This document shows, in pieces, positions 7,494 to 15,231 of a DNA stretch of 64,000 nucleotides. Position numbers and translations under genes: made by a program. Source of the DNA: Vibrio palustris. Its GTDB lineage: Bacteria; Pseudomonadota; Gammaproteobacteria; Enterobacterales; Vibrionaceae. The stretch's first letter is position 1; each line of letters starts with the position of its first letter. The notes below the pieces were generated by a model, which saw nothing but the letters and a program-made list of their open reading frames with translations, was not told where the DNA came from and searched no databases. The stretch lies in NCBI RefSeq assembly GCF_024346995.1, contig NZ_AP024887.1, forward strand, positions 930,001 to 994,000, read 5' to 3'.

Positions 7494-8021
7494 ATGAAAA
7501 TAGTATGGATACATGGAGCACCAGCTGCTGGTAAGCTGACTGTCGCTAAAGAACTAAAAGAAAAGTATGGCTTTAAACTGTTGCACAACCATCTAGCTGT
7601 TGATTTAAGCCTATCAATTTACGATGAGTTTGGTGCAAAAGATTTTCATGAGTTTACGGATAGTATTCGTAGATTAACTCTACAAAAAGCTAAAGAAATT
7701 GGAGTTGAACATGTCGTGATGACTTGGGTGGTATGTTCTAAATTACATCAAAAAGAAATTCAGGGTTACTTGGACTTTTTCGAACAAGAAAAAATTGACT
7801 TTTACCCTGTTCATTTGTCTCCATCAAAATCAGAACTGCTTCTCCGTGTGGAATCTGAAGAACGTAAACCCACACATAAAATATCTTGTGCTAATCAACT
7901 ATCGAACTATTTGGAGCAATGTGAATATGCTCCAATAAAAACATCGAAAACGATTAAAATTGATAACACGAATGTTGCACCTGAGCATGTTGCAGAGCGT
8001 ATAATGTCGCATATAAGCTAG
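7494..8021 (+). CDS. P-loop kinase/ATPase-like cassette protein
   Basis: The product has 175 residues. Walker A is GAPAAGKLT (residues 8-16) after the strand MKIVWIH. The rest fits small AAA_33/chloramphenicol-phosphotransferase-like kinases, which phosphorylate small molecules or nucleotides: LLHNHLAVDL after the P-loop, then HVVMTWVV, and a downstream Arg-rich segment (RVESEERKPTHK) that could be the lid. The substrate is unknown. It is a single cassette bounded by attC sites. Confidence 0.75.
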   Translation: MKIVWIHGAPAAGKLTVAKELKEKYGFKLLHNHLAVDLSLSIYDEFGAKDFHEFTDSIRRLTLQKAKEIGVEHVVMTWVVCSKLHQKEIQGYLDFFEQEKIDFYPVHLSPSKSELLLRVESEERKPTHKISCANQLSNYLEQCEYAPIKTSKTIKIDNTNVAPEHVAERIMSHIS

Positions 8022-8029
8022 AACGCGCA

Positions 8030-8125
8030 TAACAAAACGTTTAAGAGCGATTCGTAAACGCGTGCCATTTACGCTTCGCTCCAATTTTGGCACACGTTCA
8101 CTCACGCCTTAACGTGGCGTTATAT
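8030..8125 (+). repeat. attC site, VCR-like
   Basis: It starts with TAACAAAACGTTTAAGAGCG and ends TTAACGTGGCGTTATAT, about 96 bp. Confidence 0.8.
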
Positions 8126-8143
8126 TTTATGTAAGGAAAATAC

Positions 8144-8467
8144 ATGATTATCCCTTTTATGAAAGAGAATATAAAATGGTCAAAAACTCCATTTTCTGGT
8201 GTTGAGTTTTGTTGGCTATCTGAGAAAACTGAAAATGGTAGAACAGCAATACTGAAATTTGATGATCATGCGGAACTACCGTTGCATAATCACCCTGGAT
8301 GGGAACAAATATATGTTCTTGAAGGTCGTCTACAAATAAACTCAGAAATTTATAAAACAAATGACTTTGCTCTTATAGAGGGAAAGACAGATCATTCGAT
8401 ATTGGCTTTAGAACCAAGTAAATATATTACTATTTCGCAAATAGAAGGAGTTAATATTATTGAGTAA
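8144..8467 (+). CDS. Cupin-domain protein
   Basis: The product has 107 residues; AAGGAAA lies about 7 bases before the ATG. The segments LPLHNHPGWEQIYVLEGRLQI and NDFALIEGKTDHSILAL carry the two cupin motifs (HxH...E and a later His), close to the ChrR-type cupins that bind a metal ion. Function unknown. Its stop is followed by a strong hairpin terminator rather than an attC. Confidence 0.85.
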   Translation: MIIPFMKENIKWSKTPFSGVEFCWLSEKTENGRTAILKFDDHAELPLHNHPGWEQIYVLEGRLQINSEIYKTNDFALIEGKTDHSILALEPSKYITISQIEGVNIIE

Positions 8468-8487
8468 CGTCAGTTAAAAAATTATTC

Positions 8488-8530
8488 AAGCCAAATAATA
8501 AATGATATTATTTGGCTTGTTAGTATTTTT
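8488..8530 (+). terminator. Intrinsic terminator after the cupin gene
   Basis: AAGCCAAATAAT (8488-8499) and ATTATTTGGCTT (8507-8518) form a perfect 12-bp stem with a 7-base loop, followed by a TTTTT run at 8526-8530. A terminator inside a cassette array would block the next cassettes from read-through. Confidence 0.65.
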
Positions 8531-8567
8531 CACTATTAAAATGTTATACGTAGAAGAAGAGTCGAGG

Positions 8568-8846
8568 ATGTCTGCCAGACAACCAGAATTTGAAGAGATA
8601 ATTGATCAGCTCAGTAGAGCCGTCCCTGTCCTGGAATCTGAAGGTTTAGATGACTCGGCTAAAGACACGGAGAAGCTAATTAATCGCATTAATGGCATGG
8701 GCAGCATCATCTCATATCACAAAAGTAGTCTGTACTCAATTCTGCGTATGATGATCGAGTCGAACACTTACTATGACTCAAAAGCCGGAGAGTCCCTGAA
8801 TCAAGCATTTGTTCTCATTATAGAGGCCTTGGGTGAGAACGTATAA
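8568..8846 (+). CDS. Small cassette protein of unknown function
   Basis: The product is 92 residues (MSARQPEFEEIIDQLSRAVP...). I chose ATG 8568, after the GTTATAC core at 8543-8549 and a purine-rich AGAAGAAGAG; an upstream start at 8502 would run through the terminator and recombination core. The protein is mostly helical, with an N-terminal acidic stretch and no membrane segment. I do not recognise the family. It is followed by an attC. Confidence 0.7.
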   Translation: MSARQPEFEEIIDQLSRAVPVLESEGLDDSAKDTEKLINRINGMGSIISYHKSSLYSILRMMIESNTYYDSKAGESLNQAFVLIIEALGENV

Positions 8847-8924
8847 CAAGGCCAGACACGGCGACGGCTTTTTCGTTGCGGCTTCGCTTCCGCTACAAAG
8901 CCGCGCATGCTGGCGGCGTTAGGC
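8844..8924 (+). repeat. attC site
   Basis: It starts with TAACAAGGCCAGACACGG and ends GCGGCGTTAGGC, about 81 bp. The GTTAGGC core is the common form of mobile integron sites. Confidence 0.8.
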
Positions 8925-8943
8925 AAAAACACGAGAGGACACT

Positions 8944-9318
8944 ATGGATAGCAACATTGAGGTAGAAAAGGCGGAAGAGCAGTTGCGCCAAGCTATGCTT
9001 GCCTCCGATGTTGAAGCTTTGGATAAGCTTCTTTCTCCAAGTCTCATTTTCACAAACCACCTTGGGCAGTGCTTGGGTAAAGAGGCTGATCTTTCGGCCC
9101 ATGAATCGGGCGCTCTCACCATTTCTAAACTGGAACCTTCGGAACAGCAAATTAAGTTAGTCGGTGATGACGCGGCGGTTGTTACAGTGCGGGTCCAGCT
9201 TTCCGGAACCTATGCCGGTCAACCTGCTGGTGGAGACTTTCGATTCACACGTGTTTGGGCACAATTATCAAACGGTCATTGGCAAGTTGTGGCAGCTCAT
9301 GCTGGCATAATTGCCTAA
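8944..9318 (+). CDS. DUF4440/SnoaL-like (NTF2-fold) protein
   Basis: The product has 124 residues: EKAEEQLRQAMLASDVEALDKLLSPSLIF and FTRVWAQLSNGHWQVVAAHAG match the N-terminal helix pair and C-terminal strand of the DUF4440/NTF2-like fold. Such proteins bind small ligands or act as simple isomerases or hydrolases; the role here is unknown. GAGAGGA lies before the ATG. The cassette ends in a 55-bp attC. Confidence 0.85.
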   Translation: MDSNIEVEKAEEQLRQAMLASDVEALDKLLSPSLIFTNHLGQCLGKEADLSAHESGALTISKLEPSEQQIKLVGDDAAVVTVRVQLSGTYAGQPAGGDFRFTRVWAQLSNGHWQVVAAHAGIIA

Positions 9319-9370
9319 CAAAACGCTCCAGCCGATGCGCTAAAGCGCACGGCTGAGCTGCGCGTTAGCA
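9316..9370 (+). repeat. attC site, short (55 bp)
   Basis: It starts with TAACAAAACGCTCCAGCCG and ends GCGCGTTAGCA. The arms (CAGCCG/CGGCTG around TGCGCTAAAGCGCA) fold perfectly. It is the undamaged form of the site at 385-437. Confidence 0.85.
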
Positions 9371-9382
9371 TGCAGGAATAAT

Positions 9383-9892
9383 ATGAAGAAAATTCTCATC
9401 ATTGGTAATTCTGGCTCAGGAAAGAGTTGGTTGTCGAAACAGTTGTCCTGCAAACTTCAGTTGCAAGAAGTTAACTTGGACTCGATTGTATGGGAGCCAG
9501 GTGGCTATAATCAAAAACGCTCCACCGGAGCAATCGAAAATGAAATGACTAGTATAAAGTCTCAATGTAACTGGGTAGTTGAAGGAGTATTTGGTGCTTT
9601 AGCTGAACAGCTTGTTTTTTCTGCTGACATGCTGTTATTTTTGGATTTGGAATGGGCTGAGTGTGAAAGTTCTCTTTATGCTCGTGGCTCGGAGAGCTCT
9701 AAGCAACTTAATGAGGATCAGGCGGAGAAGAATTTTCGTGAATTATTGAAATGGGCTTCTGAATACTCGGTTCGAGAATCCAAAAGTTCACGACAGTTCC
9801 ATCAGCAATTGTTCAGTGATTTTCACGGTACTAAAGTACGTTTTACTACACGCTCTCAAGTGAATGAGTTTGTAGCGGAAACAACATGCTAA
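9383..9892 (+). CDS. P-loop nucleotide kinase-like cassette protein (copy 2)
   Basis: This is the second copy of the cassette at 449-958, 169 residues with the same Walker A at residues 8-15. I count about six nucleotide differences in the coding region, two of which change an amino acid. The leader (GCATGCAGGAATAAT) and the attC are also shared, so whole cassettes were duplicated or acquired twice. The two copies lie on opposite sides of the intI remnant. Confidence 0.82.
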   Translation: MKKILIIGNSGSGKSWLSKQLSCKLQLQEVNLDSIVWEPGGYNQKRSTGAIENEMTSIKSQCNWVVEGVFGALAEQLVFSADMLLFLDLEWAECESSLYARGSESSKQLNEDQAEKNFRELLKWASEYSVRESKSSRQFHQQLFSDFHGTKVRFTTRSQVNEFVAETTC

Positions 9893-10014
9893 CAAGGCAT
9901 TTAAGAGGGATTCTCAACGCTTGGCATTTTTGCTTCTACTTCAAATTTAGTGTTTATGGCACAATAATTTAGGTTGGGTGGAGGCGTTGTTCACCCCTTA
10001 ATGCGGCGTTAGCC
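9890..10014 (+). repeat. attC site, VCR-like (about 125 bp)
   Basis: It starts with TAACAAGGCATTTAAGAGGG and ends GCGGCGTTAGCC. It matches the site at 956-1080 apart from a few substitutions (for example GCACAATAA against GCACAATGA). Confidence 0.85.
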
Positions 10015-10040
10015 GCTTCTGAGAAAGGGATGAAAACTCA

Positions 10041-10982
10041 GTGAATTTTAAAGAATCTATTGATCACCTAATCGAAAACTATCTTGTAGAAAAAACGAAA
10101 GATTTCACAGGTAATGTTTTAGCGAATCATTTAAGAAATGTAATTCCTGCAAATTTAAGGAAGGTGTTAGGTGAAAACGACCGATATTACGTCAAAGGGA
10201 GTGCTGGCCAAAGTGGCTGGGCCAACGTTCCTTGGATTTCAGTTTTAGATAGAACAGTTACCACAAGCCCTCAAAATGGTTTTTATCTTGTTTACTTACT
10301 TAGAGAAGATGGTGCAGGTGTATATTTAAGCCTCAATCAAGGTGTCACAAATCTAAAAGAAAAATATGGCAAGTCTGTAATTGATGTACTCCGAGTAAGA
10401 GCATCAGATTTTAATGCTCAGCTTAGATTTCAACATAAAGACTCTATTGAAGGACCAATTGACTTAGCTTCATCTAAAAAAGGCTCTTTGGGAGACTTAT
10501 ATCAACATGGGGCTATCTATTCTATTTACTATGAAAAAGGTAAGGTCCCTGATAGTTCTCAGCTTGAGCATGACCTAATAGCCTTTGTTGAACTTTATCT
10601 TAAAATGGTTGTAAATCAAAGCGTCTCAGATGGTTCAAATGTAGAGGAAGATGAAGCTGGCTTAGGTGTAGAAGATGGCACTAAGCTGCGTGAGCATAAA
10701 AGGATTGAGCGGAATCAAAAGCTAGCAAAGAAAGTCAAAGAACTTCAAGGGTACAAGTGTTCTGCATGTGGTTTTGATTTCGAAAAGAAATATGGTGAAA
10801 TCGGTAAAGGTTTTATTGAAGCGCACCATTTAACTCCTGTTTATCAGATTAAGGGTAAAAAGGTAGGCTTGGATCCAGTAAAGGACTTTTCTGTACTGTG
10901 TTCAAATTGCCACCGGATGATACACAAAACACAGTTTGTTGATAGAGTCGAAGAGTTTAAGGCTCAGTATGTCATCGGCTAA
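10041..10982 (+). CDS. DUF3578 (McrB N-like)-HNH endonuclease
   Basis: The product has 313 residues. Residues 1-190 resemble DUF3578 (MrcB_N), the N-terminal DNA-recognition domain of McrB-type modification-dependent restriction enzymes: NYLVEKTKDFTGN, KGSAGQSGWANVPWISVLD and GFYLVYLLREDGAGVYLSLNQG. Residues 235-305 are an HNH nuclease with YKCSACGFDF (Cys240, Cys243), EAHHLTPV (His262, His263) and LCSNCHRMIH (Cys290, Cys293, His294). This is the architecture of two-domain restriction enzymes that cut modified DNA. Translation starts at GTG 10041; the upstream ATG at 10030 hits a stop. No partner methylase is seen, as expected for a modification-dependent enzyme. Confidence 0.85.
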   Translation: MNFKESIDHLIENYLVEKTKDFTGNVLANHLRNVIPANLRKVLGENDRYYVKGSAGQSGWANVPWISVLDRTVTTSPQNGFYLVYLLREDGAGVYLSLNQGVTNLKEKYGKSVIDVLRVRASDFNAQLRFQHKDSIEGPIDLASSKKGSLGDLYQHGAIYSIYYEKGKVPDSSQLEHDLIAFVELYLKMVVNQSVSDGSNVEEDEAGLGVEDGTKLREHKRIERNQKLAKKVKELQGYKCSACGFDFEKKYGEIGKGFIEAHHLTPVYQIKGKKVGLDPVKDFSVLCSNCHRMIHKTQFVDRVEEFKAQYVIG

Positions 10983-11069
10983 CAAGCAGCAACGGACTGT
11001 CAAACCTGTAACTCAAATTGCTGAGCAATTATGTGCCAGCTTTTCCTGCCACTGTGCTGGACGTTATGC
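10980..11069 (+). repeat. attC site
   Basis: It starts with TAACAAGCAGCAACGGACTG and ends TGGACGTTATGC, about 90 bp. Confidence 0.8.
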
Positions 11070-11086
11070 TATGAAGAGTAAATATC

Positions 11087-12025
11087 ATGCAAGATAGAAT
11101 GAAAGAGTTACGTAATCGTGAATTATCTGAAGAGAAAAAAAGATATCTTAATGATCGTGAAAGAGAGCTATCTAAATATAGAGAGGTAATTGAAAATCAG
11201 GAACGTGATTTCGATACGTACCGGTCAAGATTAAAAGAAGAACAAATTGAACGGGAAATGGATCTCCAGAAAGAATTCGAGGAAAGAGAGCGATATTTCG
11301 TAGAGAGGGAAAAGAAATTAGTTGAACGTCAACGAGATTTTGAAAAGCATCTCAAGCATAGAGAAATGGAAGCTCAAGCACTTCGTAATAGACTGCAAAA
11401 TGAACTTGCCATAAAAGAATCCGAACTCAAAAAAGCTTCTATTGAGCTGGAACAAGAGAAGGCTCGTTTAACAGAAGAAAGTAGAAAAAAATTAGAGCAA
11501 ACATCACAAGATTATGTTGCAGACGCACTTGACGCACTAAATAGTAAAGAGTCCCAATTTCATACGATTTCACGAATTTGGAGTGGAATTGGGGCTGCCT
11601 CACTGATTGCCGGTGTAATATTTTTTGTTGCTGTAACTTTTTCTATCAGTTTGGATTCACTAAAAGATATATCATGGCAGTTTCTGATATTCGCTTTATT
11701 TAAAGGGATCATAACTGTTGGCCTACTAGTCGGTGTTGCGAAATACTCATTTTTGTTTAGTAGTTCATATATGCAAGAATCACTTAAAAATGCAGACCGC
11801 AGGCATGCGATTAATTTCGGGAAATTTTACTTGGAATCATATGGTGCTACTGCTGACTGGTCAGAAGTAAAAGAAGCATTTGAGCATTGGAATATCACAG
11901 GCAGCAACGCTTTTAGCAAGCGAGAAGACGTGTCGCTAGATAACGATACGCTTGACAAAGCAGTTTCATTGGTAGAAAAAGCGGGAAAAATACCAGAAAA
12001 AATAAAAGATGCGGTGAAAGCATAA
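11087..12025 (+). CDS. Coiled-coil membrane protein, cassette-borne
   Basis: The product has 312 residues. Residues 1-150 are almost entirely charged heptad sequence (RNRELSEEKKRYLNDRE, LKEEQIEREMDLQKEFEERE), a long coiled coil. Two hydrophobic segments follow at about 165-190 (AASLIAGVIFFVAVTF) and 200-220 (FLIFALFKGIITVGLLVGVA), then a soluble tail of about 90 residues. No enzyme motif is visible. I do not recognise the family. A long cytoplasmic coiled coil tethered to the membrane suggests a structural or sensing role. It is flanked by attC sites. Confidence 0.75.
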   Translation: MQDRMKELRNRELSEEKKRYLNDRERELSKYREVIENQERDFDTYRSRLKEEQIEREMDLQKEFEERERYFVEREKKLVERQRDFEKHLKHREMEAQALRNRLQNELAIKESELKKASIELEQEKARLTEESRKKLEQTSQDYVADALDALNSKESQFHTISRIWSGIGAASLIAGVIFFVAVTFSISLDSLKDISWQFLIFALFKGIITVGLLVGVAKYSFLFSSSYMQESLKNADRRHAINFGKFYLESYGATADWSEVKEAFEHWNITGSNAFSKREDVSLDNDTLDKAVSLVEKAGKIPEKIKDAVKA

Positions 12026-12091
12026 CAAAGCGCTGCACTCGGATAAATTACTCGCTACGCTCCTATTTTACCGGTGACCGTAGCGTTATGT
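12023..12091 (+). repeat. attC site
   Basis: It starts with TAACAAAGCGCTGCACTCGG and ends CGTAGCGTTATGT, about 69 bp. It has a central GGATAAATTACTCGC/TTTTACC arm pair. Confidence 0.78.
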
Positions 12092-12115
12092 AGCTAGATA
12101 AGAAATGGAGTATAA

Positions 12116-12469
12116 ATGCTTGGTTTAGTTCGATTTGTAGTGATTGCGAATGTAATAGCAGCCGTAATAGTTGTTGCTCTTGAGAGGTCTACAGGCTTCT
12201 TTGGACTTAAGTTTGTTTCGGACTACGCATTTTTAATCGTTGTACTTTTATGGGGAACCACAGCCTTATTTTTCATGTATCCACCTATGGGTGGTATGGG
12301 GCAGCCTAACGACAAAGCTGGTAGGGTTACAGATTCAATGGTTGACCGTAGTGTTGCGGACGAAATCGATGACGAGCGGTTATCAGAAAATACAGCCTTT
12401 TGTATCAAACTGCTTATAGCTGGGGTGCCTGCATTCTTGGTTTGTGTCCTTGCGAGCATCGCTACATAA
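12116..12469 (+). CDS. Small membrane protein, last cassette
   Basis: The product has 117 residues with three hydrophobic segments: about residues 4-22 (LVRFVVIANVIAAVIVVAL), 36-55 (DYAFLIVVLLWGTTALFFMY) and 97-115 (IKLLIAGVPAFLVCVLASI). An acidic loop (RSVADEIDDERLSENT) lies between the last two. Family unknown. It is the rightmost cassette; its stop codon starts TAACAAACTG, but the attC breaks off soon after. Confidence 0.72.
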   Translation: MLGLVRFVVIANVIAAVIVVALERSTGFFGLKFVSDYAFLIVVLLWGTTALFFMYPPMGGMGQPNDKAGRVTDSMVDRSVADEIDDERLSENTAFCIKLLIAGVPAFLVCVLASIAT

Positions 12470-12545
12470 CAAACTGTAAGGTAATTTTTGCAGAACCTTT
12501 TGAATACAACAGCCCTAAAACGGTTGTGCCTAGATTCGCTTTATC
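12467..12545 (+). repeat. Truncated attC at the right end of the array
   Basis: The left core TAACAAACTGTAAGG is present but no matching GTTRRRY right core is found before the chromosomal genes. This marks the boundary between cassette array and flanking chromosome. Confidence 0.45.
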
Positions 12546-12579
12546 AAAGAGGCAAATTGTAAAACGTTTTTGCCTCTTC
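12546..12579. terminator. Hairpin at the array boundary
   Basis: AAGAGGCAAA (12547-12556) pairs with TTTGCCTCTT. The stem is flanked by A-rich and T-rich runs, and it could stop transcription from both the array and the leftward gene at 12632. Confidence 0.5.
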
Positions 12580-12631
12580 ATCCCTTTTTGCAAGTGAGGC
12601 TATTTCGTAGGTTGCCACTGCCGAGTAATGT

Positions 12632-12970
12632 TCAGTCCATGCGGGTAATAAAGGTTTGCTCGTCATCGACAAACGCCACAAAGCCGCCGTAATAGATAAA
12701 CACCCGACCACGCCCCTCAACGATGCAGGCAAGTTGTGGCTCTAAATCTTCCTCATTATCTTGGCTTTTAAAGGTGCCAGTATCGGTGATGACGCCGCTG
12801 AGCGTCGGTAAGTACCCATAAGCGCGCTTAGCTTGATCAATCAGGCTTAATTCGCTAGTAGCAGAAAAACAAGCAGGGATCGCACCGGCGTCTTCAATAA
12901 ACAGTGGTTTGAGTTCTTCAAACGCGGTAATCACCAGCCAGTCGATGCCGTTAACATGATGGATATACAT
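12632..12970 (-). CDS. Conserved hypothetical protein
   Basis: The product has 112 residues (MYIHHVNGIDWLVITAFEELKPLF...). It is soluble and mixed alpha/beta, with no signal peptide or recognised motif. GC content and codon use match the core genes to the right rather than the cassettes. AACCCT-type purine signal before the ATG is weak. Together with the gene at 13059-13388 it forms a leftward pair at the edge of the conserved chromosome. I do not recognise the function. Confidence 0.65.
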   Translation of the reverse strand: MYIHHVNGIDWLVITAFEELKPLFIEDAGAIPACFSATSELSLIDQAKRAYGYLPTLSGVITDTGTFKSQDNEEDLEPQLACIVEGRGRVFIYYGGFVAFVDDEQTFITRMD

Positions 12971-13058
12971 AGGGTTCCTCAGTCATTTTGGTGCGAGGAT
13001 TTTACCATTATCAGGGGAGAACGCAGTAGAGATTTTGGTCAAGCCGTCAAATGGCTGG

Positions 13059-13388
13059 CTACGACAAGCGTTTATTCCAGCGTCCTTGATGTTCTAACGT
13101 GCAGCTTTCTTCAGAATCAAAGCGTATCTGTTTGTCTGTGTTGTTGAGCGAGACATTTAAAGGCTGTAAAGCTTGTTTGAGCGACGTGATGATAGATGCT
13201 TTGTCGGCCTGTTCCATATGATGATGAGTATCAAAGACGCAAGTAATGGTTAATGAGCGCGGAAAATCGGCGTAATTCACCTGATGGGTTAACCACTCAA
13301 ACCCCGTGTGGCTCTCCTTGGCGTGTTCACATACCTCCGTTAACGCTACACGTAAGGCATTGTCCATTTTCTTATCTGACTTTTTCAT
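13059..13388 (-). CDS. Conserved hypothetical protein
   Basis: The product is 109 residues starting MKKSDKKMDNALRVALTEVCEHAKESHTGFEWLTHQVNYADFPRSL. I recall similar small proteins in vibrios and other gammaproteobacteria, sometimes labelled Fis-family without visible reason; no helix-turn-helix is seen here. Soluble and probably alpha/beta. It lies in the same direction as the gene at 12632. Function unknown. Confidence 0.7.
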   Translation of the reverse strand: MKKSDKKMDNALRVALTEVCEHAKESHTGFEWLTHQVNYADFPRSLTITCVFDTHHHMEQADKASIITSLKQALQPLNVSLNNTDKQIRFDSEESCTLEHQGRWNKRLS

Positions 13389-13637
13389 TTAACTGGTTCC
13401 TAGGTGTTTGACCATCGATGACCCACAGGAACTTACCATGGGCGCGAATGCAAAAAAACCACAAAAACGTTGTGAACTAGGTTTCCGAGTAGCGTTATAT
13501 ACTGAGCATGCCCTATATTAATTTTGCTTGGTGTAAATTGGTGAGGTCTTTGATATAAAGGGTAGGTTCATCATTAAAGCATATATATTTATGTTTACAT
13601 CATTAATAAAAATAATAGTTTAACGTCAGGGCTACTT

Positions 13638-13985
13638 ATGAATAACGATTTTTCTTACTCGTCACACCAACCCGATAGCACAAGAATACACGCGATCATC
13701 TCTTATATTTTGTTAGCGATTGGGCTGTTTAGTGGTGGTTTTTTTACCTTAATCGGTGTGATTTGGGCGTATGTAAAACGCGGGGATGCAAGGCAAACTA
13801 TTTACTATTCGCACTTTGACAACGTGATCCGTACCTTTTGGATTTCACTCGTACTGACCATTGTGTCCTTGTTGTTATGGGTCGTTGGCATTGGCATGTT
13901 GCTGTTTTTCGCTCTGTTTATCTTTAATATTTATCGGATTACCAAAGGCTTGATTAGAGCGATAGATCACAAGCCGTATTTATAA
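13638..13985 (+). CDS. Small membrane protein, DUF4870-like
   Basis: The product has 115 residues and three hydrophobic segments (HAIISYILLAIGLFSGGFFTLIGVIWAYV, FWISLVLTIVSLLLWVVGIGM and LLFFALFIFNIYRI, broken up here). The order short polar start, membrane pair, KRGDARQTIYYSHFDN loop, membrane pair, NIYRITKGLIRA end is the DUF4870-like pattern. The role is unknown. A 250-bp AT-rich region upstream would hold its promoter. Confidence 0.75.
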   Translation: MNNDFSYSSHQPDSTRIHAIISYILLAIGLFSGGFFTLIGVIWAYVKRGDARQTIYYSHFDNVIRTFWISLVLTIVSLLLWVVGIGMLLFFALFIFNIYRITKGLIRAIDHKPYL

Positions 13986-14015
13986 CTTGGCAAGTTTGGC
14001 TCTGAGAAAAGAAAA

Positions 14016-14041
14016 AGCCGCATGATATCAATCATACGGCT
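14016..14041 (-). terminator. Terminator of the leftward MFS gene
   Basis: AGCCGCATGAT and ATCATACGGCT form the stem. On the minus strand the stem is followed by a U-run (CGGCTTTTTC), so it terminates the gene ending at 14071. Confidence 0.65.
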
Positions 14042-14070
14042 GGAGATGTGCGTGTTGCATTATTCAGTTG

Positions 14071-15231
14071 TTACTTTCCAGCAACCCATTGATGCTTGGT
14101 CTTTGCGCTAGCAACCAGCATGTACAAGCAAGTTGCCAGTAAAGTGATAAACAGATACGCCATCACCCCTTGATGACCTTGCATAAACCAATCGGCTGCC
14201 AAAGGGCCGATAATAGACCCAATGCTATAACAAAATAGCATTGCCTGGGTGGCAGACACGATGTAATTCGCATTTAAGTTTAAGCATGCGTGGTTGATAG
14301 CAATCGGGTATAAGGCAAAGGAGGCAGCACCGATGAAAAATAAGCATATCGCGAGCGTTACTACGCCGTCGTCTAAGATTGTGATGACTGCCGCTGCCGC
14401 CCCAATGAAACACAGTAGTGCCATTAATAGGTTGCGGCCTAAATATTTAGTGAGCTTGGGAATCAATACTTGCACAACCATGGCGCCTAAAATCACAACG
14501 GCCATTAAGCTGCCGGCTTCTTGGTGATTGAGCCCGCGTTTCATCAATTCTAATGGCATTAAGCCATAAATCGCAGCGGTGGTTAATCCAGACACCACAC
14601 CACCAAGTAAAGCCGCATGGCTCAAACGTGAAATCTGCTTAAATGACATTGTGGCGCTTTCGCTCGCGTCGGGTTGTATATCTTTTGCTCTTACTAATGT
14701 CATGGCTGCCATTGAAAGTACGATGGTGATGAATACAAAAGGGCCATAACCGTTGATACCGATGGTAGAGATGCCTAATTGGCCAACGGTTGTGCCGAGG
14801 TAAAGCGCGACCATATAGACACCAAGACGTTTAGCACGGCCGGATTCATTACCGTGTAATAACCACGATTCGACAATCACAAAAATGCCCGCGACAGCGA
14901 TACCAGCAACAAAGCGCAGTACCATCCACGCCCATTCATGGGTAAAGAAAAGCAAAGCTAACGTGGCGACCATTAATGTCATGAGGCACGCGATAAATGC
15001 ATTACGATATCCATAAAGTCTGACGCTCTTTTGTGTGTAGAGAGTTCCAACAAAGTTACCGATAAAAAACGCACTGGCTAACCAATTGGCGATGTGTTCA
15101 TTCAAACCATAAGTAGGCAAAATCAGTGGGATTAGGCTCATTAAATAGCCTGATGCAATGGCAAATAAAGTTAATGCGGTCACTGGGATAGCGATCCGAG
15201 GTGATGCGGTAATAACATCGGAATTGTTCAA
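14071..15231 (-). CDS. MFS transporter, YcaD-like
   Basis: The product has 386 residues with about 12 membrane segments. WLASAFFIGNFVGTLYTQKSVRLYGYRNAF and VLRFVAGIAVAGIFVIVESWLLHGNESGRAKRLGVYMVALYLGTTVGQL (broken here) resemble the E. coli YcaD family, in which the conserved R-F-x-x-G and V-E-S-x-L stretch follows helix 4. Substrate unknown. The promoter should lie in the 440-bp region to its right. The gene has its own terminator. Confidence 0.85.
   Translation of the reverse strand: MNNSDVITASPRIAIPVTALTLFAIASGYLMSLIPLILPTYGLNEHIANWLASAFFIGNFVGTLYTQKSVRLYGYRNAFIACLMTLMVATLALLFFTHEWAWMVLRFVAGIAVAGIFVIVESWLLHGNESGRAKRLGVYMVALYLGTTVGQLGISTIGINGYGPFVFITIVLSMAAMTLVRAKDIQPDASESATMSFKQISRLSHAALLGGVVSGLTTAAIYGLMPLELMKRGLNHQEAGSLMAVVILGAMVVQVLIPKLTKYLGRNLLMALLCFIGAAAAVITILDDGVVTLAICLFFIGAASFALYPIAINHACLNLNANYIVSATQAMLFCYSIGSIIGPLAADWFMQGHQGVMAYLFITLLATCLYMLVASAKTKHQWVAGK

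Noticed and set aside
1..12600. CRISPR array, suggested by the many repeated sequences in the first 12 kb
   Set aside because: The repeats are irregularly spaced, 50-125 bp long, variable in sequence and each follows a gene stop, which is the attC pattern; no short direct repeats with uniform spacers exist.
13438..13521. Rightward 27-codon frame with AGGA upstream (MGANAKKPQKRCELGF...)
   Set aside because: Too short to support without conservation data, and it lies in a probable promoter region.
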